The notes under the pieces: model-generated
Seen by the model: the letters and a program-made list of their open reading frames with translations, nothing else
Databases searched by the model: none
What the model was told of the DNA's origin: nothing
DNA from: an uncultured Eubacteriales bacterium
Lineage (GTDB): Bacteria > Bacillota_A > Clostridia > Christensenellales > Aristaeellaceae
DNA length: 5,727 nucleotides
Assembly: GCA_902766515.1 (NCBI GenBank)
Contig: CACXEB010000129.1
Span: forward strand, 1-5,727
Direction of reading: 5' to 3'
Made by a program: the position numbers and the translations under genes
Part shown: one piece after another, positions 1 through 5,568 of the stretch
Layout of the letters: every line of letters begins with the position of its first letter
Numbering within the stretch: the stretch's first letter is position 1

Positions 1-716
1 CCGCTGAAGCCGCCGCCGCGGGAGCCGCCCCCACCGCCGCCGGAATCGGAGCTGATATCAGTCACCCGGCGCCTGGTCAGCGTCTTTTGGGCAATGGCCG
101 CCGTCACGACGCCGGCAGCCACGGCATGTGCCACCGTCACGGGCACCGCCGTTCTTGCACCCCGTTCATGCGGATGCTGTTCATAGCGCTGACTGACATA
201 GAGATATACGGCCAGCAGCGCCAGGGCTGCCGCCAGCAGCACATTGCTGACGGTCTTCATGGGCCGCGCGATCTCTTCACCGCGCAGCAGGCGGTGCATC
301 TGGTCGAACGCCGACCGGGCGGCGTCAAGATACCGGCCCGCGCCGGCCGCGCGGTAGATATTGTCCGTGATCGTCTCGTTTTCGGCGTGGGTCAGGATCC
401 GTTCCACGCCGCCATTGGCCACGATGGTCAGCTGCCGCTGATACATGTTGATCACCAGCAGCATCCCGCGGCCATTCCCGATCTGATGATAATAGAAATC
501 CTTGGCGAGGGCGTCATAGCTGCCCGACTGTTGGTGCGTCCAGAACATCGGCGTGCCGTATTCGCAGAGCGCCGTCATCTCCCGGTACAGCTCCGCTTCC
601 TCCGCGTCCGTCAGCAGGTCCGCGTCGTCCACGATTACAGGCGCGGTTTCCGCCGCGGCCGCGGACAGCCCCATCAGCAGCAGGCAGATCGCCAGCAGCG
701 CATGCAGCCGTTTCAT
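1..716 (-). CDS. TPM-domain membrane protein with glycine-rich tail (YdjH/YgcG-like), C-terminus cut by window edge
   Basis: The frame is open from an ATG at 716-714 to the left edge, giving 238 codons without a stop, so the 3' end is missing. Residues 1-22 form a signal peptide (MKR, then a leucine-rich core, then AAAAE). Residues 24 to about 145 match the TPM fold: an early VIVDDADLLTDAEEAEL segment typical of the family start, then GRGMLLVINMYQRQLTIVANGG. A membrane segment lies at about 157-173 and a weaker hydrophobic one at about 189-209. From residue 220 the chain is almost all glycine and serine and reaches GGGFSG, as in many TPM proteins. TPM proteins have been linked to phosphatase activity and to membrane or photosystem maintenance; the role here is inferred. 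The start is fixed by an AAGGAGG site 7 bases upstream, and the ATG overlaps the upstream stop as ATGA. The pairing with the zinc-ribbon gene resembles B. subtilis ydjG-ydjH. Confidence 0.85.
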   Translation of the reverse strand, partial: MKRLHALLAICLLLMGLSAAAAETAPVIVDDADLLTDAEEAELYREMTALCEYGTPMFWTHQQSGSYDALAKDFYYHQIGNGRGMLLVINMYQRQLTIVANGGVERILTHAENETITDNIYRAAGAGRYLDAARSAFDQMHRLLRGEEIARPMKTVSNVLLAAALALLAVYLYVSQRYEQHPHERGARTAVPVTVAHAVAAGVVTAAIAQKTLTRRRVTDISSDSGGGGGGSRGGGFS

Positions 717-2347
717 GGATTTTCCTCCTTTTCAAAGAAAGGAACAGGCCTGGAAGCGTATTCGTTATGCTCGCGGTTGATCAGCGTCAGTCCGCCGATC
801 GCCGCCGCCATCATGGCCGCGCAGCAGCCATAGTAGACCATGTCTTCCGAGCGGCCCTGGAACAGCAGCACGGTCCCCACCGCAAGCGTCAGCAGGATGG
901 CCAGGCTGACGATCCACGACGGGGCGCTGCGGTCACCCTGGCGGAGGGGCAGCCGCCATACGGACACCGCCAGCATCGCCAGCATCAGCAGCTTGTTCAG
1001 CGTTTCAAAGCTGAAGTCCCCGATCCCGTTCATCACCGACCGCAGAAACGGCGGCAGCAGGTTGAAGCCGGCCACGAGTCCCACGACGACCAGGCCGACC
1101 CACGGGACGCCTGATTCCGTTCGTTTTGCGGCTTTCACGCTGCGCCGCTCCTTCGCGGCGAGCAGCATCTGCGCAGGACCGATGTATTCCCGGCCCGATC
1201 CGGCAAAATCCGGCTCGTAGACCCGGTCCGCCCGCTCCTTCAGCCGCCTGCGCGCGCTGACGAAGCACAGCTGCGTCGCCAGCGTCAGGCCCGCGCACAG
1301 CACCATCAGCTTGTCCGGCCGGAGCGTCAGCAGCAGCTGCAGCAGCAGGAAGAAGAGTACGCCGAGGAGCGCGATCACACCAAGGACCTTCCGCATGCTG
1401 ACCGGTACGTCGCATACGACCTCGCCTGACCGGCCGTTGATCGCCGTATACACCACCCGCTGCCCCTGGCGGTGCGCCAGCAGCCACACCGGGAGCATGA
1501 CCAGCTCCTGTGAGATCTTCGGATTGGGGACGCCGTACGCGCCGTTGGCGCTCTGGTATCCCGTCACCGCGTCCATGCCGGAAGCGCTCCGGACTTTTTC
1601 GATCATCTCTTTCGCCGCCGTGGCATAGGCTTCCGCGTGATAATTCTCCGGTTCCACGTCGGCCACCTGGGCGTACAGCCCGCTCAGGTAGGCGCTCTGA
1701 AACGGGACGGCGTCACGGCCGGTATGGGCAAGCAGCGCCGCCGTTTCATCCTCGAAAGCGGTCGACGCGTCATACAGGATCCCCCGCCGGTCCACCTTGG
1801 CGTCGAAGGTGAACTGCCAGGTTTCGTCATACCGCTTGTCGCCCTTGGTGTAGCTCTTGACACCCTTGACGCTGACCGGCCCCTCGCCCTGCACCCGGTA
1901 CGACCAGAAAGGCACGTATACCGGTCTGAAATGCGAGATCGTCTCCGTGGACTTCAGGTCGGCAGGACAGAGATGGTAGCGCTTCAGGTGCTGGCGGTAT
2001 TTCTCTTCGCACGCTTCCCGCGTGACGGCATACGGCACGATCGCGGCCGGACGGCGCACGCGGTTCAGCTTCGCCGTCAGCACAACGTCGCTGCCGCAGA
2101 AGCTGCAGAAGCTGGTCGCCGCGGTGTCGGAGGAATACACTGCCGCTCCGCACTGGGGGCAGCGGAACTCCGTCACCTCCATGCTTCCGGACGCGTCCGT
2201 GCTCTCCTCGTCCGCGGGGACCGGGCTCAGGTCGCCGCAGTGATCGCATTTCATTTTGCCGCTGGCGATATCATAGATCAGCCCGCCGCCGCACTGGGGA
2301 CAGCTGTACCGCTTGCCTTCGCGCTGGCTGAAAGTTGTTTCGGACAT
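713..2347 (-). CDS. Double zinc-ribbon, multi-pass membrane protein (YdjG-like)
   Basis: The protein has 544 residues. Two four-cysteine zinc ribbons open it: C16/C19 with C34/C37, and C63/C66 with C81/C84. Both are CPQC, 14 residues, then CxxC, which suggests an internal duplication. A soluble middle region (about 95-315) contains aromatic-rich HFRPVYVPFWSY near 139-150 and has no signal peptide. The C-terminal half is membrane-embedded, with likely helices at about 320-340, 346-363, 414-432, 450-466, 477-497 and 503-521. Proteins of this type are often annotated as PriA-helicase-like because of the ribbons, but no helicase motifs are present. The next gene encodes a TPM protein, matching ydjG-ydjH of the B. 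subtilis PspA/SPFH operon, so a membrane-scaffold role is inferred. The start follows the upstream stop by 4 bases, with only a weak GGAAGAA site about 10 bases ahead, so it probably depends on coupling. Confidence 0.8.
   Translation of the reverse strand: MSETTFSQREGKRYSCPQCGGGLIYDIASGKMKCDHCGDLSPVPADEESTDASGSMEVTEFRCPQCGAAVYSSDTAATSFCSFCGSDVVLTAKLNRVRRPAAIVPYAVTREACEEKYRQHLKRYHLCPADLKSTETISHFRPVYVPFWSYRVQGEGPVSVKGVKSYTKGDKRYDETWQFTFDAKVDRRGILYDASTAFEDETAALLAHTGRDAVPFQSAYLSGLYAQVADVEPENYHAEAYATAAKEMIEKVRSASGMDAVTGYQSANGAYGVPNPKISQELVMLPVWLLAHRQGQRVVYTAINGRSGEVVCDVPVSMRKVLGVIALLGVLFFLLLQLLLTLRPDKLMVLCAGLTLATQLCFVSARRRLKERADRVYEPDFAGSGREYIGPAQMLLAAKERRSVKAAKRTESGVPWVGLVVVGLVAGFNLLPPFLRSVMNGIGDFSFETLNKLLMLAMLAVSVWRLPLRQGDRSAPSWIVSLAILLTLAVGTVLLFQGRSEDMVYYGCCAAMMAAAIGGLTLINREHNEYASRPVPFFEKEENP
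724..730 (-). promoter_or_regulatory. Ribosome binding site of the TPM gene
   Basis: On the minus strand this reads AAGGAGG, 7 bases before the ATG at 716-714. It lies inside the last codons of the zinc-ribbon gene. It fixes the TPM start and implies efficient re-initiation at the ATGA overlap. Confidence 0.8.
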
Positions 2348-2351
2348 GATC

Positions 2352-2996
2352 TTACATTTCTTCCATGTCGCCCTGGGGCGCGTCCAGGGACTGGCGCAGG
2401 CGCCTCAGCTGGTCCAGCTGGCCGCCGAGCGTGCTTTCCGCCCGGTCCAGCGTGGCGTGTAGGGCGCTCTCCATGTTCTGCCGGTACTGGTCGCAGTCCA
2501 TATGCGCCCGCTGGATCAGCTGCGTGGCTTCTGCGTTGGCGCGCTGGGTGATCTGGTCCTCGGCGACGAGCCGGTCCGCCCGGGCCTGCGCGTCAGCCAT
2601 GATGGCCGCGGCTCGCGCCTGCGCGTCCGCGATCATGGCATTGGCCTTGTCCGCCGCGTCCCGCGACATTTCGGCCGCCCGGGCCTGGGCCTCCTGCAGG
2701 GCCGACTGAGCCCGCTTGTTGGCTTCGTCCACCGTGCGCTGCGCATACTGGTTGGCCTCATCCCTGGCCTGCGTCGCTTCCTGTTCCGCCTGCTGGATGA
2801 TCTGCTGCTGGTTCGTGAGGATGTCCTTCGCCGTCCGGATATCCGGATCGATATTGGACTCCACGCGCTGCACGAGCTGCTTGAGCTCCTGCTTGTCCAC
2901 GATGATCCGGTTGGACAGCGGCACCTTCGCAGCCGAATCCGCCAGCCTGTTGAGCTGGTCCACATAATCAAACACCCGCAACCTGCTGTCTGCCAT
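2352..2996 (-). CDS. Alanine-rich coiled-coil protein of the coaD-adjacent clostridial family (often labelled 'ATPase')
   Basis: The 214-residue protein has no signal peptide or membrane helix. Residues 7-50 form a conserved-looking head (VFDYVDQLNRLADSAAKVPL followed by a VDKQEL segment), recalling the small proteins beside coaD in many Clostridia that databases label ATPase or ATP synthase b-like. I see no Walker A motif, so ATPase activity is not supported. Residues about 55-200 are predicted to be a long helix rich in Ala, Gln, Arg and Glu. AQARA recurs at 103, 125 and 136, a spacing of 22 and 11 that indicates an 11-residue (hendecad) coiled coil. The gene starts 1 base after the coaD stop, behind an AAAGGAGG site. 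A scaffold or membrane-proximal role is plausible from the coiled coil, but the function is unknown. Confidence 0.8.
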   Translation of the reverse strand: MADSRLRVFDYVDQLNRLADSAAKVPLSNRIIVDKQELKQLVQRVESNIDPDIRTAKDILTNQQQIIQQAEQEATQARDEANQYAQRTVDEANKRAQSALQEAQARAAEMSRDAADKANAMIADAQARAAAIMADAQARADRLVAEDQITQRANAEATQLIQRAHMDCDQYRQNMESALHATLDRAESTLGGQLDQLRRLRQSLDAPQGDMEEM

Positions 2997-2997
2997 T

Positions 2998-3486
2998 TCA
3001 ACGTCCTCCTTTATAATGGTTGATGATTTCGTCCTTCACAATCGCCGGGACGAAAGAATCGATGTCCGCGCCGTAAGCGGCGAGTTCCCTGACGATGGTG
3101 GAGCTGATGGCTTCACACCCCGGCTCAGGCGGGAAAAAGACTGTCTCCAGGTCCGGATTCAGCTGGCGGTTGATGCGCGCCATCGCAAATTCGTTATCCA
3201 GGTCCTGCGCCCCCCGGAGCCCCCGCAGCAGCACGCGGGCGCCCAGCTGCCGCGCCAGCGCGCAGGTCAGGCCGTCCGCCGCCAGCACGCGCACATTGCG
3301 GTAAGGGGCGCAAACATCCGCGAGCATCCTCAGCCGCTCCCCTACCGGAAACGCGCCCTGCTTGGCCGCGTTTTTCATCACCGCGACAAACACCCGGTCA
3401 AAGCGCTCCGAAGCGCGGCGGATCAGGCTCAGGTGGCCGTTGGTCACCGGATCAAAGCTGCCCGCGTACAGACAGGTCACTCCCAT
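2998..3486 (-). CDS. coaD: Phosphopantetheine adenylyltransferase
   Basis: CoaD transfers AMP from ATP to 4'-phosphopantetheine, giving dephospho-CoA and pyrophosphate. It is the penultimate step of coenzyme A synthesis and takes place in the cytoplasm. The protein has 162 residues, the normal length for the family. The nucleotidyltransferase signature GSFDPVTNGH is at 9-18, with H18 as the T/HxGH histidine. K42, R88 and R91 (in LLRGLRG) match the substrate-binding residues of the E. coli enzyme, and the ISST motif is at 127-130. The NEFAMARINRQLNPDLETVF stretch is also typical. All key residues are present. The gene lies downstream of rsmD, a common bacterial pairing. Its AAGGAGG site abuts the rsmD stop and sits 13 bases from the ATG, which is longer than usual, but no in-frame upstream start exists. 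Confidence 0.97.
   Translation of the reverse strand: MGVTCLYAGSFDPVTNGHLSLIRRASERFDRVFVAVMKNAAKQGAFPVGERLRMLADVCAPYRNVRVLAADGLTCALARQLGARVLLRGLRGAQDLDNEFAMARINRQLNPDLETVFFPPEPGCEAISSTIVRELAAYGADIDSFVPAIVKDEIINHYKGGR
3005..3012 (-). promoter_or_regulatory. Ribosome binding site of the coiled-coil gene
   Basis: On the minus strand this reads AAAGGAGG, 8 bases before the ATG at 2996-2994. It is embedded in the last codons of coaD and gives the conserved Lys-Gly-Gly-Arg end of CoaD. It fixes the start of the coiled-coil gene. Confidence 0.8.
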
Positions 3487-3499
3487 ATCGGCGGCATAG

Positions 3500-3506
3500 C
3501 CTCCTT
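3500..3506 (-). promoter_or_regulatory. Ribosome binding site of coaD, unusually long spacing
   Basis: On the minus strand this reads AAGGAGG and overlaps the last base of the rsmD TGA. The spacer to the coaD ATG (3486-3484) is 13 bases. An ATG within the spacer (3497-3495) is in another frame and does not give CoaD. Confidence 0.65.
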
Positions 3507-4069
3507 CATTCCATCGGGCGGGGTTCAGCCCAGGTATAAAAGCTCAGCACGGTATCCCGGTATGCTTTCCGCCGGGTGAGCGCCAGCGGCGCCGGCGCTT
3601 CGGGCGGCGTGTCCGCCCGGTGCTCCGCGATCACCAGCCCGCACGGCGCCAGCAGCCTGAACTCCGCCAGCGCCGCCAGGTACGCCGTCAGCGAAACGGC
3701 GTACGGCGGATCCAGATAGACCAGGTCAAAGCGGACGCCCTCCGAGGCCAGCAGCCGCAGCGCCTGCTCCGCCGGCATCGCCAGCAGCCGCGCGGACGTT
3801 TCGCACCCCAGCCGGCGGATATTCTCCCGGATGCAGGCGCACGCCGCCCGCGAATGATCGCACAGCACCGCTTCCCGGGCGCCGCGGCTGACGGCTTCCA
3901 GCCCGACGGCGCCGGAGCCCGCGAACAGGTCCAGGAACACGGTGTCCTCCACCCGGCCCTGCAGGATGTTGAACAGCGCTTCCCGCGTCTGGTCCAGGGT
4001 CGGCCGGGTATCCATCCCCTTCGGGGCGTCGATCTGCCGTGAACGGTACCGTCCGCCGACGATGCGCAT
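3506..4069 (-). CDS. rsmD: 16S rRNA (guanine-966-N2)-methyltransferase
   Basis: RsmD methylates N2 of G966 (E. coli numbering) in the small ribosomal subunit, using S-adenosylmethionine. The protein has 187 residues, the typical size. The start MRIVGGRYRSRQI and the segment RPTLDQTREALFNIL (22-36) are hallmark RsmD sequences. The SAM-binding motif I is DLFAGSGAVGLEAVSRG (47-63) and the catalytic motif IV is DPPY (120-123). The C-terminus carries the usual YRDTVLSFY strand. Nothing is missing. The ATG shares one base with the stop of the upstream membrane-protein gene (TGATG), so it is coupled to it; a modest GAGG lies about 10 bases upstream. coaD follows 19 bases after its stop, the usual partner order. 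Confidence 0.96.
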   Translation of the reverse strand: MRIVGGRYRSRQIDAPKGMDTRPTLDQTREALFNILQGRVEDTVFLDLFAGSGAVGLEAVSRGAREAVLCDHSRAACACIRENIRRLGCETSARLLAMPAEQALRLLASEGVRFDLVYLDPPYAVSLTAYLAALAEFRLLAPCGLVIAEHRADTPPEAPAPLALTRRKAYRDTVLSFYTWAEPRPME

Positions 4070-4881
4070 CAGACGAGTTCCTCAGGTACCTTGCGCTTGC
4101 GCGGCGCCGGCTTGCGGACCTTCTTCCCGCGCTTGCGCCGGGCGGCGGCCACGCTGCCGTGCACCATGGCGCGGCTGTAGCGGCCCCTCAGGTAGCCTAC
4201 GGCATATCCGATATACGGCAGGGAAAGCGTCAGCGGCGCGAGCCGGTCGATCAGCAGGACGGCGTCCGTGCTCCGGGCGCCCACCAGGTTGACATACGGA
4301 TAGATCAGCAGCCGCATGACGATCCGGAGCGCCTGCTGCACCGTCAGGGGATCCGAAGTCATATAATACTGCAGCGGCGCAGCGAATTCCTTCTGGTAGC
4401 TGTATCCGCTGACCCAGCCGGGCAGCGCGGTCAGCGTCAGCGTCTGGCGCACCGCCGTCAGCGCGTACATCACGGCCAGGATCAGAATCGGCAGGTAGCT
4501 GAGCGCCGCCGTCAGCGCGCCCCGGAGCGGGTGGAAGCACCGCTCGCGCTCCGCGTCGGTGACGGGCTTGCCTTCCTGCGTATGCGTGTACATGATTTCG
4601 GCGATCGTGATGTCGGCGTAGCCTGTATTCTGGCCGCTGGCATACATCAGGCCGATGCAGAACACGATGATCAGGGTGTTCATCACGACCCGCAGGATCA
4701 GGCTGCCTTCAAAGCTGAACACCGGCCCGATAAAAAGGTGGATCAGCATGAAGATCAGCGGATAGCAGAGCAGCTTCAGCGCCCGCTGCACCGTGAGCCC
4801 GCAGAAGACGGGACCCTTCAGGTACGGTTTGGCAATTGGCTTGATTTTCTTTTTCTTCTTTTTAGTTCCGGTCGCTGCCAT
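4069..4881 (-). CDS. Uncharacterised multi-pass membrane protein with lysine-rich ends
   Basis: I do not recognise this 270-residue family. It opens with six consecutive lysines (7-12) and has no signal peptide. Hydrophobic segments lie at about 34-52, 60-81, 121-141, 186-200 and 212-230, with the fourth the weakest. The C-terminal tail (248-265) is strongly basic, rich in Arg and Lys. Basic ends suggest that both termini face the cytoplasm, which implies an even number of crossings (four is simplest). The loop at 82-120 is charged and contains paired acidic and basic residues. The overall look recalls Yip1/DUF-type polytopic proteins, but this is a weak impression. A GGAGG site 6 bases before the ATG, starting just after the ACT gene stop, fixes the start. 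The gene overlaps the rsmD start by one base. Confidence 0.7.
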   Translation of the reverse strand: MAATGTKKKKKKIKPIAKPYLKGPVFCGLTVQRALKLLCYPLIFMLIHLFIGPVFSFEGSLILRVVMNTLIIVFCIGLMYASGQNTGYADITIAEIMYTHTQEGKPVTDAERERCFHPLRGALTAALSYLPILILAVMYALTAVRQTLTLTALPGWVSGYSYQKEFAAPLQYYMTSDPLTVQQALRIVMRLLIYPYVNLVGARSTDAVLLIDRLAPLTLSLPYIGYAVGYLRGRYSRAMVHGSVAAARRKRGKKVRKPAPRKRKVPEELV

Positions 4882-4887
4882 GTGTAG

Positions 4888-4892
4888 CCTCC
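4888..4892 (-). promoter_or_regulatory. Ribosome binding site of the membrane-protein gene
   Basis: On the minus strand this reads GGAGG, 6 bases before the ATG at 4881-4879 and 2 bases after the TGA of the ACT-domain gene. The gap between the two genes is only 13 bases. Confidence 0.75.
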
Positions 4893-4894
4893 GT

Positions 4895-5314
4895 TCAGAT
4901 CAGGTCTGTTTCCTGAGCGACTGTGAAACCGGCTTCCGTCAGCATCGCTTCGCTGCGCGCGGCGTCCGCGACGCCCACCACCAGGGTCCTGATCCCTTCG
5001 TGCGTCTTCAAAACGTACAGGTACTCGATATCCATGGCGTGATCGCTCAGCGCCTTGAACACCGGGGACAATCCGGCGCCCTCGTCCGCCGCCTTCACGC
5101 CGATGACTTCCGTCAGGCAGCCGGAGTAGCCGGCCTCCTGCAGTGCGGCAAGCGCCTGGTCCGGGCGGCTCACGATCGCGCGGACCACGCCGAACCTGGA
5201 CGCGTCCGCCAGCGCGATCGCGTGGATGATAATGTCCCGGCGCTCCAGCGCCTCTGTCAGGTCCGCCAGCGAACCCTGGTTGTTCTCGATGAAAACCGAC
5301 AGTTGTCTGAGCAT
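4895..5314 (-). CDS. Tandem ACT-domain protein, probable amino-acid-binding regulator
   Basis: The 139-residue protein consists of two ACT domains and nothing else. The first covers about 3-66, with the ligand-loop pattern ENNQGSLADLTEAL (10-23, G14), then DIIIHAIAL and FGVVRAIV strands. The second covers about 69-135, with GAGLSPVFKALSDHAMDIEYLYVL and IRTLVVGV. ACT domains bind small ligands, usually amino acids, and switch partner enzymes. Stand-alone double-ACT proteins of this size are known in Firmicutes and archaea, often beside phenylacetate-CoA ligase-like genes. No such partner is seen here, so the ligand and target are unknown. It is the first gene of the operon. The leader is only about 26 bases and the Shine-Dalgarno signal is poor (AAGGA 15 bases, or GGGGC 6 bases, upstream). 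No alternative in-frame start exists before a TAA at 5335-5333. Confidence 0.88.
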   Translation of the reverse strand: MLRQLSVFIENNQGSLADLTEALERRDIIIHAIALADASRFGVVRAIVSRPDQALAALQEAGYSGCLTEVIGVKAADEGAGLSPVFKALSDHAMDIEYLYVLKTHEGIRTLVVGVADAARSEAMLTEAGFTVAQETDLI

Positions 5315-5346
5315 GCTTACGCCCCGCTTTCCTTAATTATTGCCCT

Positions 5347-5375
5347 ATTTTAACACTACCGCCCTTATCTGTCAA
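5347..5375 (-). promoter_or_regulatory. Sigma-A type promoter of the seven-gene operon
   Basis: On the minus strand the -35 box is a perfect TTGACA (5375-5370), followed by a 17-base spacer and the -10 box TAAAAT (5352-5347), one mismatch from consensus. Transcription should start near 5340, giving a leader of about 26 bases before the ACT-domain ATG. Confidence 0.85.
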
Positions 5376-5399
5376 ACAGAACGCAAAAAATGTTTGACA
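5370..5399. repeat. Perfect 9-base inverted repeat containing both divergent -35 boxes
   Basis: TGTCAAACA (5370-5378) and TGTTTGACA (5391-5399) are exact reverse complements, separated by 12 bases that include an A6 run. Six bases of each arm are the -35 hexamer itself; the other three on each side also match. It may be an operator-like site or a by-product of two similar promoters. Confidence 0.6.
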
Positions 5400-5422
5400 A
5401 ACCAGAAAAAGCATGTTATTAT
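5394..5422 (+). promoter_or_regulatory. Sigma-A type promoter of rpsL
   Basis: A perfect -35 TTGACA (5394-5399) is followed by a 17-base spacer and the -10 box TATTAT (5417-5422), one mismatch from consensus. The predicted start is the purine at 5428 or 5429, about 145 bases before the rpsL ATG. The two divergent -35 boxes are 18 bases apart. Confidence 0.85.
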
Positions 5423-5431
5423 TCCTAAGTT

Positions 5432-5446
5432 GCCTGCTTTGCAGGC
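5432..5446 (+). other. Hairpin at the 5' end of the rpsL mRNA
   Basis: GCCTGC (5432-5437), loop TTT, GCAGGC (5441-5446) form a perfect 6-bp stem. It starts only 3 or 4 bases after the predicted transcription start. A 5'-terminal hairpin can protect an mRNA from end-dependent decay. The tail GTTGTTTG is not U-rich enough for an intrinsic terminator. Confidence 0.6.
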
Positions 5447-5448
5447 GT

Positions 5449-5478
5449 TGTTTGAGTGTGTAGTCACGCACTCAGGCA
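5449..5478 (+). other. Second leader hairpin upstream of rpsL
   Basis: TGAGTGTG (5453-5460) pairs with CGCACTCA (5467-5474) around a 6-base loop, with one G-U pair. Two further G-U pairs, a G-C (5450/5477) and a T-A (5449/5478) extend the stem to 12 pairs. The 3' arm core CACTCAG is repeated exactly at 5481-5487, giving the 5' arm an alternative partner. Confidence 0.55.
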
Positions 5479-5561
5479 TTCACTCAGACTATATATTCCC
5501 GAGGGTTGCGGGGATGTTATAGGAGGAGGCTCCTCAGTCAAGAGGAGGTCCGATAAATTAC

Positions 5562-5568
5562 GGGAGGT
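5562..5568 (+). promoter_or_regulatory. Ribosome binding site of rpsL
   Basis: GGGAGGT lies with its GGAGG core (5563-5567) 7 bases before the ATG at 5575, the best-placed of three Shine-Dalgarno-like runs in the leader (the others are at 5521-5529 and 5542-5549). Confidence 0.85.

Noticed and set aside
87..833. Long plus-strand open frame of 248 codons
   Set aside because: It is antisense to the TPM gene and the end of the zinc-ribbon gene, is rich in Arg, His and Gln as expected for a GC-rich shadow frame, and has no ribosome binding site or domain.
1637..2551. Plus-strand open frame of 304 codons
   Set aside because: It is antisense across two well-supported genes. Its composition (Ala, Arg, Gly, Pro, His) is that of a mirror frame, with no recognisable fold.
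4846..4863. Programmed frameshift site in the six-lysine run of the membrane protein
   Set aside because: The codons alternate AAA and AAG and no A-AAA-AAG heptamer with six consecutive A is present. The zero frame continues normally to the end.
4039..4887. Plus-strand open frame of 282 codons
   Set aside because: It mirrors the membrane-protein gene, is full of His/Gln/Arg low-complexity and has no initiation signal.
5432..5456. Intrinsic terminator after the first leader hairpin
   Set aside because: The 6-bp stem is followed by GTTGTTTGA rather than a run of T, so termination is unlikely.
5491..5497. Second rpsL promoter with -10 box in ATATATT
   Set aside because: No -35-like hexamer sits 16-18 bases upstream, whereas the promoter at 5394-5422 is near consensus.
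5340..5522. Plus-strand open frame of 60 codons in the intergenic region
   Set aside because: Its start lies upstream of the rpsL promoter, so the transcript predicted from that promoter would not contain it. It runs through both promoters and the leader hairpins.
5514..5522. Two-codon frame ATG TTA TAG in the rpsL leader
   Set aside because: It could act as a minimal upstream frame, but a two-codon frame occurs easily by chance and the preceding GAGGG is only a weak site.
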